A stretch of 64,000 nt of DNA from Amyelois transitella (taxonomy: Eukaryota; Arthropoda; Insecta; Lepidoptera; Pyralidae): NCBI RefSeq assembly GCF_032362555.1, contig NC_083535.1, positions 12,772,001 through 12,836,000 of the forward strand, read 5' to 3'. Positions within the stretch are counted from its first letter, which is position 1. Every line of letters begins with the position of its first letter. The position numbers were made by a program, and so were the translations under genes. The notes under the pieces were generated by a model that saw nothing but the letters and a program-made list of their open reading frames with translations, did not search any database and was not told the DNA's origin. Positions 1 through 11,300 of this stretch are shown piece after piece.

Positions 1-173
1 ATACTAACTCAACGATAGATACTATATTTTATAATAAATACTCAGATAGATAAACATCCAAGACCCAAACCAATCAGAGAAAGTTCGTTTCCCATCATGC
101 CCTGACCGGGATTCGAACCCGGGACCTCCGGTGTCACAGACAAGCGTACTACCGCTGCGCCACAGAGGCCGTC
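1..173 (-). repeat. T-SINE (tRNA-derived)
   Basis: The minus-strand head at 173-104 has a box A match (TGGCGCAGCGG) and box B (GGTTCGAATCC), a tRNA-like pol III promoter. Its body continues to the window edge. Copies recur at 14575-15000 and 16690-16937, which is why it is called a SINE and not a tRNA gene. Confidence 0.8.
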
Positions 174-187
174 AACATATGATGTAA

Positions 188-440
188 TACATACATACAT
201 ACATATATATAATCACGTCTATATCCCTTGCGGGGTAGACAGAGTCAACGCAAACGCCAAAGCCAAACAGTCTTAAAAAAGACTGATAGGCCACGTTCAG
301 CTGTTTGGCTTAATGATAGAATTGAGATTCGAATAGTGACAGGTTGCTAATCCATCGCCTAAAAAAGAATTCCAAGTTTGTAAGCCTACCTCTTAGTCGC
401 CTTTTACGACATCCATGGGAAAGAGATGGAGTGGTCCTAT
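188..440 (-). repeat. A-SINE, near full length
   Basis: The tail CATACATACATA is at the left. The body matches the family through GTCGTAAAAGGCGACTAAG; the 5' head is missing. Confidence 0.85.
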
Positions 441-949
441 CAGAGGCAGACGCTTCGTAAAAGGAGAGATTTCTCCAAGCGCCAAGAGTATGAAAAATAT
501 ACCACCATATCTTACTTGAAACGAGACAAACTTCTTAAATTAAAAACAGTAGAATTATTAACCCGAAATTGACGCACGACCCGTTATAAATTGAAGTTCA
601 ACATTGAATTCGGCTAGTCAAATGTTATCACAGGGCTGTAATATCAATAAAACACCACTGACACTCACGAAATTAACCGATCTTAAAGCATATTTCTGAC
701 ATTATCACTTTCATATAACTTAATGGCGTATTCTGGCCCTTCTTAATCCACGTGCCGTTAATCTAATTACGGTTTAACTCATTTAGGCTTCTGATATTTG
801 TCACGAGTTATTTAGAGCGTCAGTGGTCGAAAGGTTTAACTGGCCGAATTAAAAAATGTGACGCATACGTTCAATTCCTATTGCGACTGACCTACCGATC
901 ACCAATTTATTCATTATGTACATTAGTATAATATTCTGACGGTGTGGGA

Positions 950-1084
950 AAATACATACATAAAGTCACGTCTTGCGGGGTAGACAGAGCAAACAGTCTT
1001 GAAAAGACTGAAAAGCCACGTGCAACTGTATGGCTTAATGATGGAATGGAACATATTGCTAGCCCATCACCTACAAGAAGCACA
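950..1084 (-). repeat. A-SINE fragment cut by a Helitron
   Basis: 3' half of an A-SINE; the match ends where Hel-2 begins at 1085. Confidence 0.8.
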
Positions 1085-1268
1085 TCACTACATAGTATAA
1101 AACAAAGTCGCTATTTTAGTCTGTTTGTTTGTATGCTTAAATCTTTAAAATTACGCAACGGATTTTGATGCGGTTTCTTGTAACAAGTAGAGTGATTCAA
1201 GATGAAGGTTTTTATGTATAATAACATTTATAATTTTGCACCCGTGGGAAGCCGGGGCCGGTCGCTAG
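1085..1268 (+). mobile_element. Hel-2 non-autonomous Helitron-like element
   Basis: Begins TCACTACATAGTATAAAACA after an A and ends GGTCGCTAG before a T, the TC...CTAG signature of Helitrons. Related copies are at 5410 and 38795. Confidence 0.75.
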
Positions 1269-1299
1269 TTGTGAATAAAATGGATGTGTCATCATGGTC

Positions 1300-1640
1300 C
1301 AAGGTGAGTTATATTCCCCTGCAAATGTGCCGAAGGTCATAATTTAACCAATCCTATGGTCATATACAGGCAGACCCCAGGCTCTCTCTAGAGGGATAAG
1401 GACACAAATGATTCTAACGCCAGGATGATAATATTTGTTCTGAGTCGCTTCAAGAATTAGCTTGTAGACAACAAAAACCATTGCAAATCCAATCCTCGGA
1501 CATAGTAAGCGAGGCATCTCGCGAAAATACCGCTTTAAAACATATTAAAAAGAACAACTAAATTTATTTCCATTTCAACCTGACCGGGGTTCGAACCTAG
1601 AACTAATCATAAACTCGGTTCCACAAAGGTCTGCAATAAA
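1300..1640. repeat. Degraded J-SINE and T-SINE pieces
   Basis: 1300-1435 resembles the J-SINE 3' half (CCCCTGCAAA, GACCCCAGGCTC). 1575-1640 resembles a T-SINE head (GGGGTTCGAACC). The rest is unassigned. Confidence 0.45.
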
Positions 1641-1818
1641 AACCTTTGAAAAATTACACAACGGATTGCACATTGACATATTTTTTCTACGCTAAAACCG
1701 GATGACAACTTAACGAATTTTAGATCAGGTCCCATGTATTAACCTGAGTTTTATATTTTTACTCATCACAAAAAGTGCACAAAGTCGCTAACGTAAAGTT
1801 TACTTCAAAAAAAAAAAA

Positions 1819-2017
1819 TTCAAAATTCAAATTTTTTTTTCATTATTATAGGATACTTCATATCGCTTAATAATTGTCAAAACGTATGGTTTAACAACAT
1901 TGGTTGACGTCAAATAAATTACTTAAAACTAAGTTTACTTCCGCTTCCAAGGCGTCAGTGCAGAAGAAGCGGTAACAAACTGCACTGCAGCATTTTCTTC
2001 AACAACGAAACTTCAAA
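1819..2017 (-). repeat. D-tail (LINE 3' end)
   Basis: Reverse of the 11236-11411 copy: TGCAGTGCAGTTTGTTACCG to an AATAAA-type, TTGAATTTG-rich tail. Ends 22 bp from the kinase exon 5 donor. Confidence 0.75.
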
Positions 2018-2038
2018 AACATCATCAACTTCACTCAC

Positions 2039-2377
2039 CTGCTCTTCGAAACCCTGTTCCAGCAATGGGACAGCAGAATCCTCATGTGCAGGGGGAAAGT
2101 GGAGGGCAATGGCAGCGAGATCTTGCCCCTCCCCACTCCGTAAGTCACCGCGCACGGGTGCAGATCTTCATACGGCACCTCCTGGGTCAACAGCTCCCAC
2201 AGCACAACCCCGTAGGACCACACGTCCACTTTGTCAGAGCACTTCTTGCCCAGCATCATCTCTGGAGCCATCCAGTAAGTGGTGCCTCGTGTAGTCATGA
2301 CGAGGCTCAATTTCTCCCATTTGCGCGACGTGCCGAAGTCGCTCACTTTGCAGACTAAATTGTCCGCGATGAGTACG
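2039..2377 (-). CDS. Kinase exon 5 (DFG to helix H)
   Basis: Acceptor CTTTCCAG ends at 2378 and donor GTGAGTG begins at 2038. The split AAC codon completes HRDLKSPN. The exon encodes VSDFGTSRKW, GTTYWMAPE, CSDKVDVWSYGVVLWELLT, YGVG and HCWNRVSKSR. It ends in phase 2, so the next exon (beginning around an expected RP motif) lies beyond the window. Confidence 0.92.
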
Positions 2378-5300
2378 CTGGAAAGAATTCCGTGTAAGTT
2401 TGGTGTTTGAAGATTTGTGTTAACGTGTTTAAAGAAGATATAGTATAATAATATTCTGTTTGGCGTATCTGTCCATTTTTTGGATAAAGTCGCTCGCTTT
2501 ATAGACGCGGTTGACTGGTATCAGAACGCTGTAAAGTATTTGGGTGTTCATGATTTGTGTCAACATTTTTAGAGAAGACGTGGTTTCTGGTTGTTTTGGA
2601 TGATAATGAAATTAAAGGTCCAAAGTTACAAGTAGCAAAAAAATGCTTTATCAGTCCATTGTTTCGCCTTCATTTGCTGAACGTTGATTCAAGTTTCAAA
2701 AAAAGAAATAAATGGGTAAGAACCTTTATAAAACACTAACACCCTGATTGACATCAGAGTCGGTGCGGTGGTGACCATGTAGCGGGAGCGATGATTCGGC
2801 TCGACCGCCACCAAAGGGAAGATCTTCGGCCAGGCTAGGTGTTATGCCTGGGGAACCGCGGCTCCGACGATGTTGTGTCGGAGGTTATATATATAGCTCC
2901 AATCCGTGAAAACTTTGAAATTGCGTCTTAGATTCTTCGCTGCTATTGGCTGAGCGCGTCAATTTTTTCGCGATGATTGACAGTAGTTGTTTGATTTGAT
3001 GTTGTGACGAGTGGCGTAGAGATGTCGCCCCAACCACTTGAACGGGCCGAGGGTCTTGGAGCCGAGCCGAGGGATGTCTTATCATCGTCTCGTCTTAGTG
3101 CCGATTGTCCTTTTTTTCATAAGTCTGTCAGTCGGTTTTGGTCATCTAAATTGTCAAGCCAAAGAGTGTTTGTCCATGGAGGCTGAACGGCCGCTACATT
3201 GTACAAGTTGTATCATTAGAGTTTATAAGAAAAAGTGCACACGCAGCACGAGGGAACCGCCACCAACCCTCTCCACATTACTAGCCTACCGGAAGATTTT
3301 CCTTTGGTTGGGATACAAGGCCGAAACTTGGCTACAGTATAAAACCGTATGTTTACTTCGCGGCATTTCCCCCATGGACCCCAGCTAAGCCGGACAATAA
3401 ACTAGATTTTTACGAGTGTCTTATTCCGTAGGTTTATGAACCTGGACCGGTGCAGTTAACGCAATCAACTCTTCATATAAATTTCGCCTTAATGAAAAAG
3501 ATCCCTAAAACAAATTCTATTGATTACTAGCTGTCCCGGTACACGTTGTTTTGACATAGAAATATTTTTAAATTAATTTCTAGTTATAAAAAATTTTAAG
3601 GGTGGACAACCAATCCCTAAGGGATATGAAAAACCGATGTTGACCGATTTTCAGACCTACTCAATATGCTCAAAAAATTTGATGCGAATCGGTCAAACCG
3701 TTTTGGAGTAGTACGGGAACGAACATTGTGGCACGAGAATTTTATATATAAGATGTTTCTATGAACGATCATCCATAATCGTCGCCGTGTATAAAAAGTG
3801 AGTGGAAGTTTCTGCGTACTCCTCTATGCTACAGAAATCAGAAGTATTCATTTCAGTCTTCAAGTATTCCCGAAACTGTGGGCTCTTTCTTCCCCTATAT
3901 GGGATAAAAATGTAATTATATATGTGTAGAAATATTCATAGCTCACTGTCAAAGAAGAAATCGTCTCCCGTGTGACGAAGAATATGTCGCTTTCCGATGG
4001 TTCAATCCTCATGGATCATAATCATACAAAATTCTAAGAAAATAATTCAAAACGAAATAAACAAACAACTGACTAACACCTTCTTTTAAAACAAACGGAT
4101 AACTGCATCAAACTTTGCATAAACAAGTTAGTATCGCATCCTTCGTTGGCACTAATTTTCTAATGGAATTTCCAGTTGCGTGGCTCCCTACAAGGGCGTC
4201 ACCTAGAGTCTGTGTTCCTAGAAACTAAAGTATTAATGTTTATTTCCAGCCGATATGATCATAAGTGCCCTTATTTAATTTTTTTTATATTATTATAGAG
4301 TAAGTGATTGTGTAATAGTGAAATCTTGCTAGCACTCGACTTAAAACAGAAACACAATCATTATTTTCTCAATAAAGCTTGTATTCAGAAAATAATAGTT
4401 CTTATACCAAGTACTCTTAACTCGACTTAACTCCACTCCATACGTCTCAGCTCGTATGGAGTATACGTCTCAACAATCATAAGTGTTTTTGTATTAAGTT
4501 GATTGTATAAGTTATTTTGAAAATTCTGAATGTTGAGAAGATGGATGGAATCAAAAGTGGAAATCCACACTCATTGTACCTACCCCTATGAGAAACAGAC
4601 GTGACGGTTTAAATGTATTTTAATAAGTAACTTATAAATCTGAAGTTTCATCCTTGTATTGTTCCTCATTGTTTTATAAATTTTGAAATTCAATGCGACG
4701 CATGACATTGAAACAGACTTTGCCGATACTTTGCCGAATGCATCCATAAAACAAATGCTACTGGACTGAACAAAACACAACAGGTTTATTGGACCGGACA
4801 ATGCCAATGAATATTTCTAAAGAAACATCTGTTTGTTAACACATTATTCTATAAAATTTTCAATGAAATGAAATATCCAGCGAATTTCCACTCATTTAGG
4901 TAGGTACTTTTAAAGAGATATTCTACGAAGCTTTTAGTGAAATGAAATACTAAATATTTGTTGTCGTTAGCTGAAAATTTTATTTGTATTCAAAAAATAA
5001 ATAAACACTTCGCATGTATTTCGCGTTAAATTCGAATATTCATTTAAAGTTGTTGATGATTCTGCGAAATGGAAATCAGAGATTGGTACTCAGTGCGATT
5101 TTAATCCTAAAAAAGGACTATTTTCAGCGAAAATTTCTTCGTCTTATTTTTTAACTAGCGCCTGCTAATGTACCACATTTCTAGAGTTGGTAAGTGAGAC
5201 AATCCCGAGGATGTGGGGTAAATTGCATTACATATTGAACGGGGACCCTCGGCATTTATTCGTTCCAAATAATTAGACTAGCTTTCATATGTCTTTTTAT

Positions 5301-8300
5301 CTATTCCACATATTAATGTGTCAAGGTTAAGGAGAAATTTTTTGTGAAGAGGTAATAAACTATCGCTATTATATTATTTGTTGAGATGTGATTTTTTTAA
5401 TATTTCGTACTAGCGACCCGCCCCGGCTTCGCACGTTATTATACATAAAAACCTTCCTCTTGAATCACTCTACCTGTTACAAAAAACCGCATCTAAATCC
5501 GTTGCGTAATTTTAAAGATTTAAGCATACAGACAAACAGACTAATATAGCGACTTTGTTTTATACTATGTAGTGAAGTGGCACGGACTAAAAGTAAAACT
5601 AATGCAATTTCCGATCTTGTCTTAAACCAGAAACCACGGCTGATGATGATATGAATAGAAATATGGTACTATCTGTTGAGACAGTAAAGATTGTCCACCG
5701 TCTTGCCTAAAGAAGTATATAAAGAAAGCAGACAATTCTGATATAACCGTTCCTAATACAAATAGCTATTTACGACTGGAGATAAAATGAGAATAATAAC
5801 CACACCACTAATAATAATTATGCTTGTAAATCCAGGAAGTGAGGCCTGGGGTCAGCCTATTTCAAGCATCAGTCTTCACGAAATATCTAGCTTAAGATTG
5901 AGGTTATGTTTTATTGTTAGTTCTATGTGTATATTGTGAAGAAATAAATAAAAATTTTTTACTTACTTTTCGGCTTTTCGGGTCCTGATCTTCTTGGAGT
6001 GCAGAAATGACATAGCCAAGGAAATTCCCTTAGTCCTAAGGGTACAGTTGATAATAGTATGGGTTTCACTATGATGAATGTTAAAAAAACAAAATTAATG
6101 AGAATATTCCTCGATAATGACAATTATGTAACTTACTTCGGTCTCTTCAAGTCTCGGCGAATGATGTTCTTCATGAACTCGGTGGATGATGATGAAGTAA
6201 GAATGCACGTAGGACACGACCAAGGCATTCTCTTTAGCTTACCTCAAGTCACAATTGACCATGAAACGATGAAGAATCCCACTATGAAGAAATTCGTAGA
6301 AAGAGCCGTTTGGGAGAATTCATCAAAATACAAACATAAACCACGACTCTTTCCCGGAGGGGTAGACAGAAACCACATCTTACCACTTGCCACGTTCCCA
6401 ACTCGTCTGTTTCGGGTAGGTACCTACTCTGTTCAAATCGGAGACGTCTATCAAAATACAATTATTTAAACTCACTTTGGGCTCTTCAAATCCCGGTGAA
6501 TGATGTTCTTGGAATGAAGGTAGGACATGGCCAAGGCTATCTCCTTGGCCCACCTCAGGGTACGGTTGATCATCACACGGGTTCCACTATGGAGGAAGTT
6601 ATAGAGGCTGCCGTACTGGCAAAAGTCCATTATAATACAATAGTTGGGGCCTTTCGTGCAAACTCCACGGAAACGCACTGCGAACAAATTACGCTATCTA
6701 ATCATTTCATTTCGACACACGTACATACATACATCACGTCACGTCTATATCCCTTGCGGGGAAGATAGAGCCAACAGGCTTAAAGACTGCCACGTTCAGC
6801 TATTTGGCTTAATGATAGAATTGAGATTCAAATAGTGATAGGTTGCTAGCCCATCGCCTAAAAAAGAATCCCAAGTTAGTCGCCTTTCAGTCTCTTCAAG
6901 ATTGTTGGGTCTGTCTACCCCGCAAGGGATATAGACGTGACTATATGAATTAATGAATAATACCAGTATTTTAAATCACATCACTAAGCCTCTGACCAAG
7001 ACCTTCGAGTCTTTCCAAAATCATTGACTTTTTATCCCGTAAGCTTATTGTAGGCCTTTCTATAGACGTGATTATATGTAGGTACGCTTATTATATGTTT
7101 TTTTCCTATTATCTCTCAAAGCTTAGGCTCTTTTATATTGAAGCTTCAAGGTCATTTATGGACCTCATTAAAACCATTATTATAAATACAGTCCTTTTTT
7201 GTATTCCCTAGATCAGAGGACTCAAGAGATTTGTATTGTCGATTTATTAAATCATAGATTAGAGTAGGTAGAGCTTGTTTAAAGAAACCAAGCAAGCTCT
7301 CTATTAAACTTCAATTTAATAATTTCCATTTACATAACTGTTATGTTAGGTATTATCATAACATACTAGGAGGACAACTATTCCTGATTCATATTTTTTG
7401 ACGAAATAAAACTCTGGATACTATTAAAAAATATATTCGGACAGCGATCGAAAAAAGGCGGGAACATTTTTCTTACTTTTTTTAACTTTGGAAATTGCGC
7501 ACAGATAACTAATTGGCACAAATACATACAGCATACTTCCTTCGCTTCATTCACATTCATAACTCTCTACATGCAAGCTCGGCGGTTTCGGGTAATTTTG
7601 ACCTGACCCTTTACCAGGACGTCCTTAATTTGATCAAGATACGTTCTACGTCTAAGTCTTCCCACTCCGACCTTTCCCTCCACACTATTCAGAGATCGTA
7701 GCAAGTGGAAAGAGGTAGTCTCTGCCTAGAGGCGTGATTTTATGTATATATTTATGTATGTACATACAGCATATCAAACGTCATTTATGGTAAACGGGGC
7801 ATTTCATCCTGCTCATCCCGGGGGCGCGCTTGCTTGTGATATCCGTGTCACTGTTTCGGACACCTGTCTCGGCAAGGCACATCCGGCTTGATGCTTCGCC
7901 TAGCATTTAGATCTGAGATTTAGATATTCCTGTGCAGTTTGCTGAAGGCAACGTCAATCAGATTTGCAATATTCAATTTGAATTATACCAGGAAACTGTT
8001 GCATTTGAGGATTGATCCCACGATACATATATATACCTAGGAATACATTTTTATAACGTCTACATTATGACTATTGGGTCTGACTAGTGACAACACTCGA
8101 GAGCCGTGTATAGCTGAATGGCTATAATGAAGACAAAAACATAATATTTTAATTAAAAAAAAAACAAAAATTTTCAAATTGAGAAATCTTTATGTAGTAT
8201 CACGCGAGTTAATAATAGTTAAAACGTAACAAAAAATAAAGTAAAAAAACCAATAACGGGAAATATACACGCCTCTTTCCCGAAGGTGTAGGCAGAGAAT

Positions 8301-11300
8301 ACTTCTTTCCACTTGCCACATATATTTGCTAAGCCAACCTGCTCTCATTCATTCACTCCATTTCATGAGAAACTTGATGTCAGAAAGATTTTAAGTGTTA
8401 GCAATAATTTATTTTACATAAGTTTAATATGTTATTTATTCTACAAATCGTTTCAACATATATTTTGTATAAGTGAAAAGTCTTAATAAGTATGTATTCC
8501 AATATCGATGATTATATATACAGGCCATTTTGAAACATTCTCCTGCTTAGGTTTGACTCGTGAGAATCTCTGTTGGTTTGCTATTCAAAAAATAAATGCA
8601 TTCACATAAAATATTTGGTATTATTCCTGCTTACTTCTGAATAAAGCTAATAAAAGTGATAAAAAATTAACTTACCGATGTTCTCGTGTTGGAGTTCGCG
8701 CAAATAAATCATATCCGTCTCCTTTTTATCTTCAGGGATCTTCACAGCCACCACTTCCCCCCTCAGCTTGGCCGAGTAAACCTTGCCGTATGCGCCTGCG
8801 CCGACATACTCGAGCTCGCTCAGCAAATCGTAAGGTATTTCCCACTCCTCTGTAAATAAACTTAGGATGTAGTCTGTCTATTTCCACATAATTATTATAA
8901 ATGTGAAAGTGATGTCGTAAAAGGCGACTAAGGGATAGGCTTATGAACTTGAGATTCTTCTTATAAGGTGGTTCCCGGCACCAATACAAAAATAATAGAA
9001 CCACTCCATCTCTTTCCCATGGATGTCGTAAAAGGCGACTAAGGGATAGGCTTACAAAATTGGGATTCTTTTCTAGGCGATGGGCTAGCAACGAGTCACT
9101 ATTTGAATATCAATTCTATTCTCATTAAGCCAAATAGCTGAACGTGGCCATTCAGTCTTTTCAAGACTGTTGGCTCTGTCTACCCCGCAAGGGATATAGA
9201 CGTGACCATATGTATGTATGTATGTATTCGTTGATACTACTGGAAGACTGATAGGGAGATATCAGTTTCGAATCCCTTTTTATTTGAATCCCCGACAGCG
9301 GAGACTTTCAAATCAAACATATTCCTCAAATCCACCAAATGCCACAATACAGACAAGCGTGAAAGCAAAATACGATCACAGATTCATAGAATATATATGT
9401 ATATGTAGGAACATATACATATGAGAGCACTTTGCAAACCGCAAGTGAGAAGGCATAAAATCCAATAAGTGGCTTGAAACACAACTCTTTGATGTGAGAA
9501 AATTTCATATTCTCCAGTCACATACATAGGTACATATGGTCACGTCTATATCCCTTGCGAGGTAGACATAGCCAACAGTCTTGAAAAGACTGAATGGCCA
9601 CGCTCAGCTGTTTAGCTTAATGATAGAATTGAGATTCAAATAGTGACGGGTTGCTAACCCATCGCCTAAAAAAGAATCCCAAGTTAACCTATCCCTTAGT
9701 CGCCTTTTACGACATCCATGGGAAAGAGATGGAGTGGTCCTATTCTTTTTTGTATTGGTGCCGGGAACCACACGGCACTCTCCAGTCACACTTAATAATC
9801 TTCATATCTTTTGGTTTCACAACATTGGTTGAAGTCGAATAAATTACTTGAAACTAAGTTTAGTGCCAGCGGGTCAGGTCAAGAGTAAGAATGTTATGAA
9901 TGTGGATGAAGCGAAGGAAGTATGCAGAGATCGTGGCAATTGGAAAGATGTAGTCTCTGCCTACCCCTCCGGGAAACAGGCGTGATTTTATGTATCCCGA
10001 GTGTCAGTGCAGAATAAGAGGTAACAAACTACACTGGAGCATTTTCTTCAATAACGTCAAATTCACAATAATTCAAACTTGGATTCAGAAAAAGACGAGA
10101 GCATACATTGTTATACTCGTAATGAATTGCTTTAATTGAAATTAAAGCAATGAAACTCATTACACTGCCGTGTGGTTATCGACACTTTAGACTAGGACCA
10201 CTCTATCTCTTACCCATTGAAGTCGTAAAAGGCGTCTAAAGGATAGGTTAATAAACTTAATTTTTATTTGAATCTCAATTCCAACTTTGAGCCCAACAGC
10301 TGAACGTGGCATTCTAGTTTTTGTAAGACTGTCCGCTATGTCTACCCCGTAAGGGATGAAAACGTAATTATAGGTATGTATGTATAAAACTCATACGAGG
10401 TGCATTTCCTCTCATTGCGTAGATACGCTTAATGGGTCAGGGTGAACTCTTGGCATTGAAAAGTAGGTATAAATATATTTATTTAGTTTGACCCCCACAT
10501 AAACATATGTGTAATTTGTCCCGTATATATTTATTTTATTTGTTATTTATTTATTTATCTCTGTCAGACCCAATGGTCGACTGATAGATAATGCTTCTAG
10601 CATTAAGTCCGCAAATTGTGCTATACATTTGTATTTTGTACAATAAAGATTAAATAAATAAATAAAAGTCGGGAAAATGTGTATTCCTTTACCACCACTA
10701 CTCCTCTTCCCCATGGATACCGTAAAAGGCGACTAAGGGATAGGCTTACAAACTTGGTTTCTTCGTTAGGAGCTGGGCCAGCAACCTGTCACTATTTCAA
10801 TCTCAATTCTATCATCAAGCCAAAAAGCTGAACGTGGCCTATCAGTCTTTTCAAGATTGCTGGCTCTGTCTTCCCCGCAAGGGATATAGACGTAACTATA
10901 TGTATGTATACGCCATTTGTTTGATCTGACGGGATGCATCGAGTAATTGGTATCGGTTTCGCTTCAATATGACGCCCGCTCGATATCTCATTTATCTATG
11001 AAGCTTGGCTCGATTAAAATGACAGTAGACCTTCACAAGCGCAGAGGTAATGAGTTATTATATTATTAGATTGACACACTTCCTAAATTAAGTTAGGGAC
11101 TGGCATGCGAATAAGTATGCATTTTGTTGCTTATTAGGGGCGTTGGAGGATGGTGGAGAATCAGTAATCATTCTTAGCACCAAAACCGAACAAGAGCGGC
11201 AATGATGAAATTAAGAAGAAGATTAAATGAAGAAGAAGAAGAAAATGCTGCAGTGCAGTTTGTTACCGCTTCTTCTGCACTGCCTTGGAAGCGGCAGTAA

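Noticed and set aside
104..173. tRNA gene on the minus strand
   Set aside because: Boxes A and B are intact, but the same unit with the same 3' body recurs twice in the window, so it is a SINE head.
6059..6469. 136-codon plus-strand frame
   Set aside because: It is the antisense of decayed kinase exon copy 2 plus a B-RTE scrap; no protein similarity of its own.
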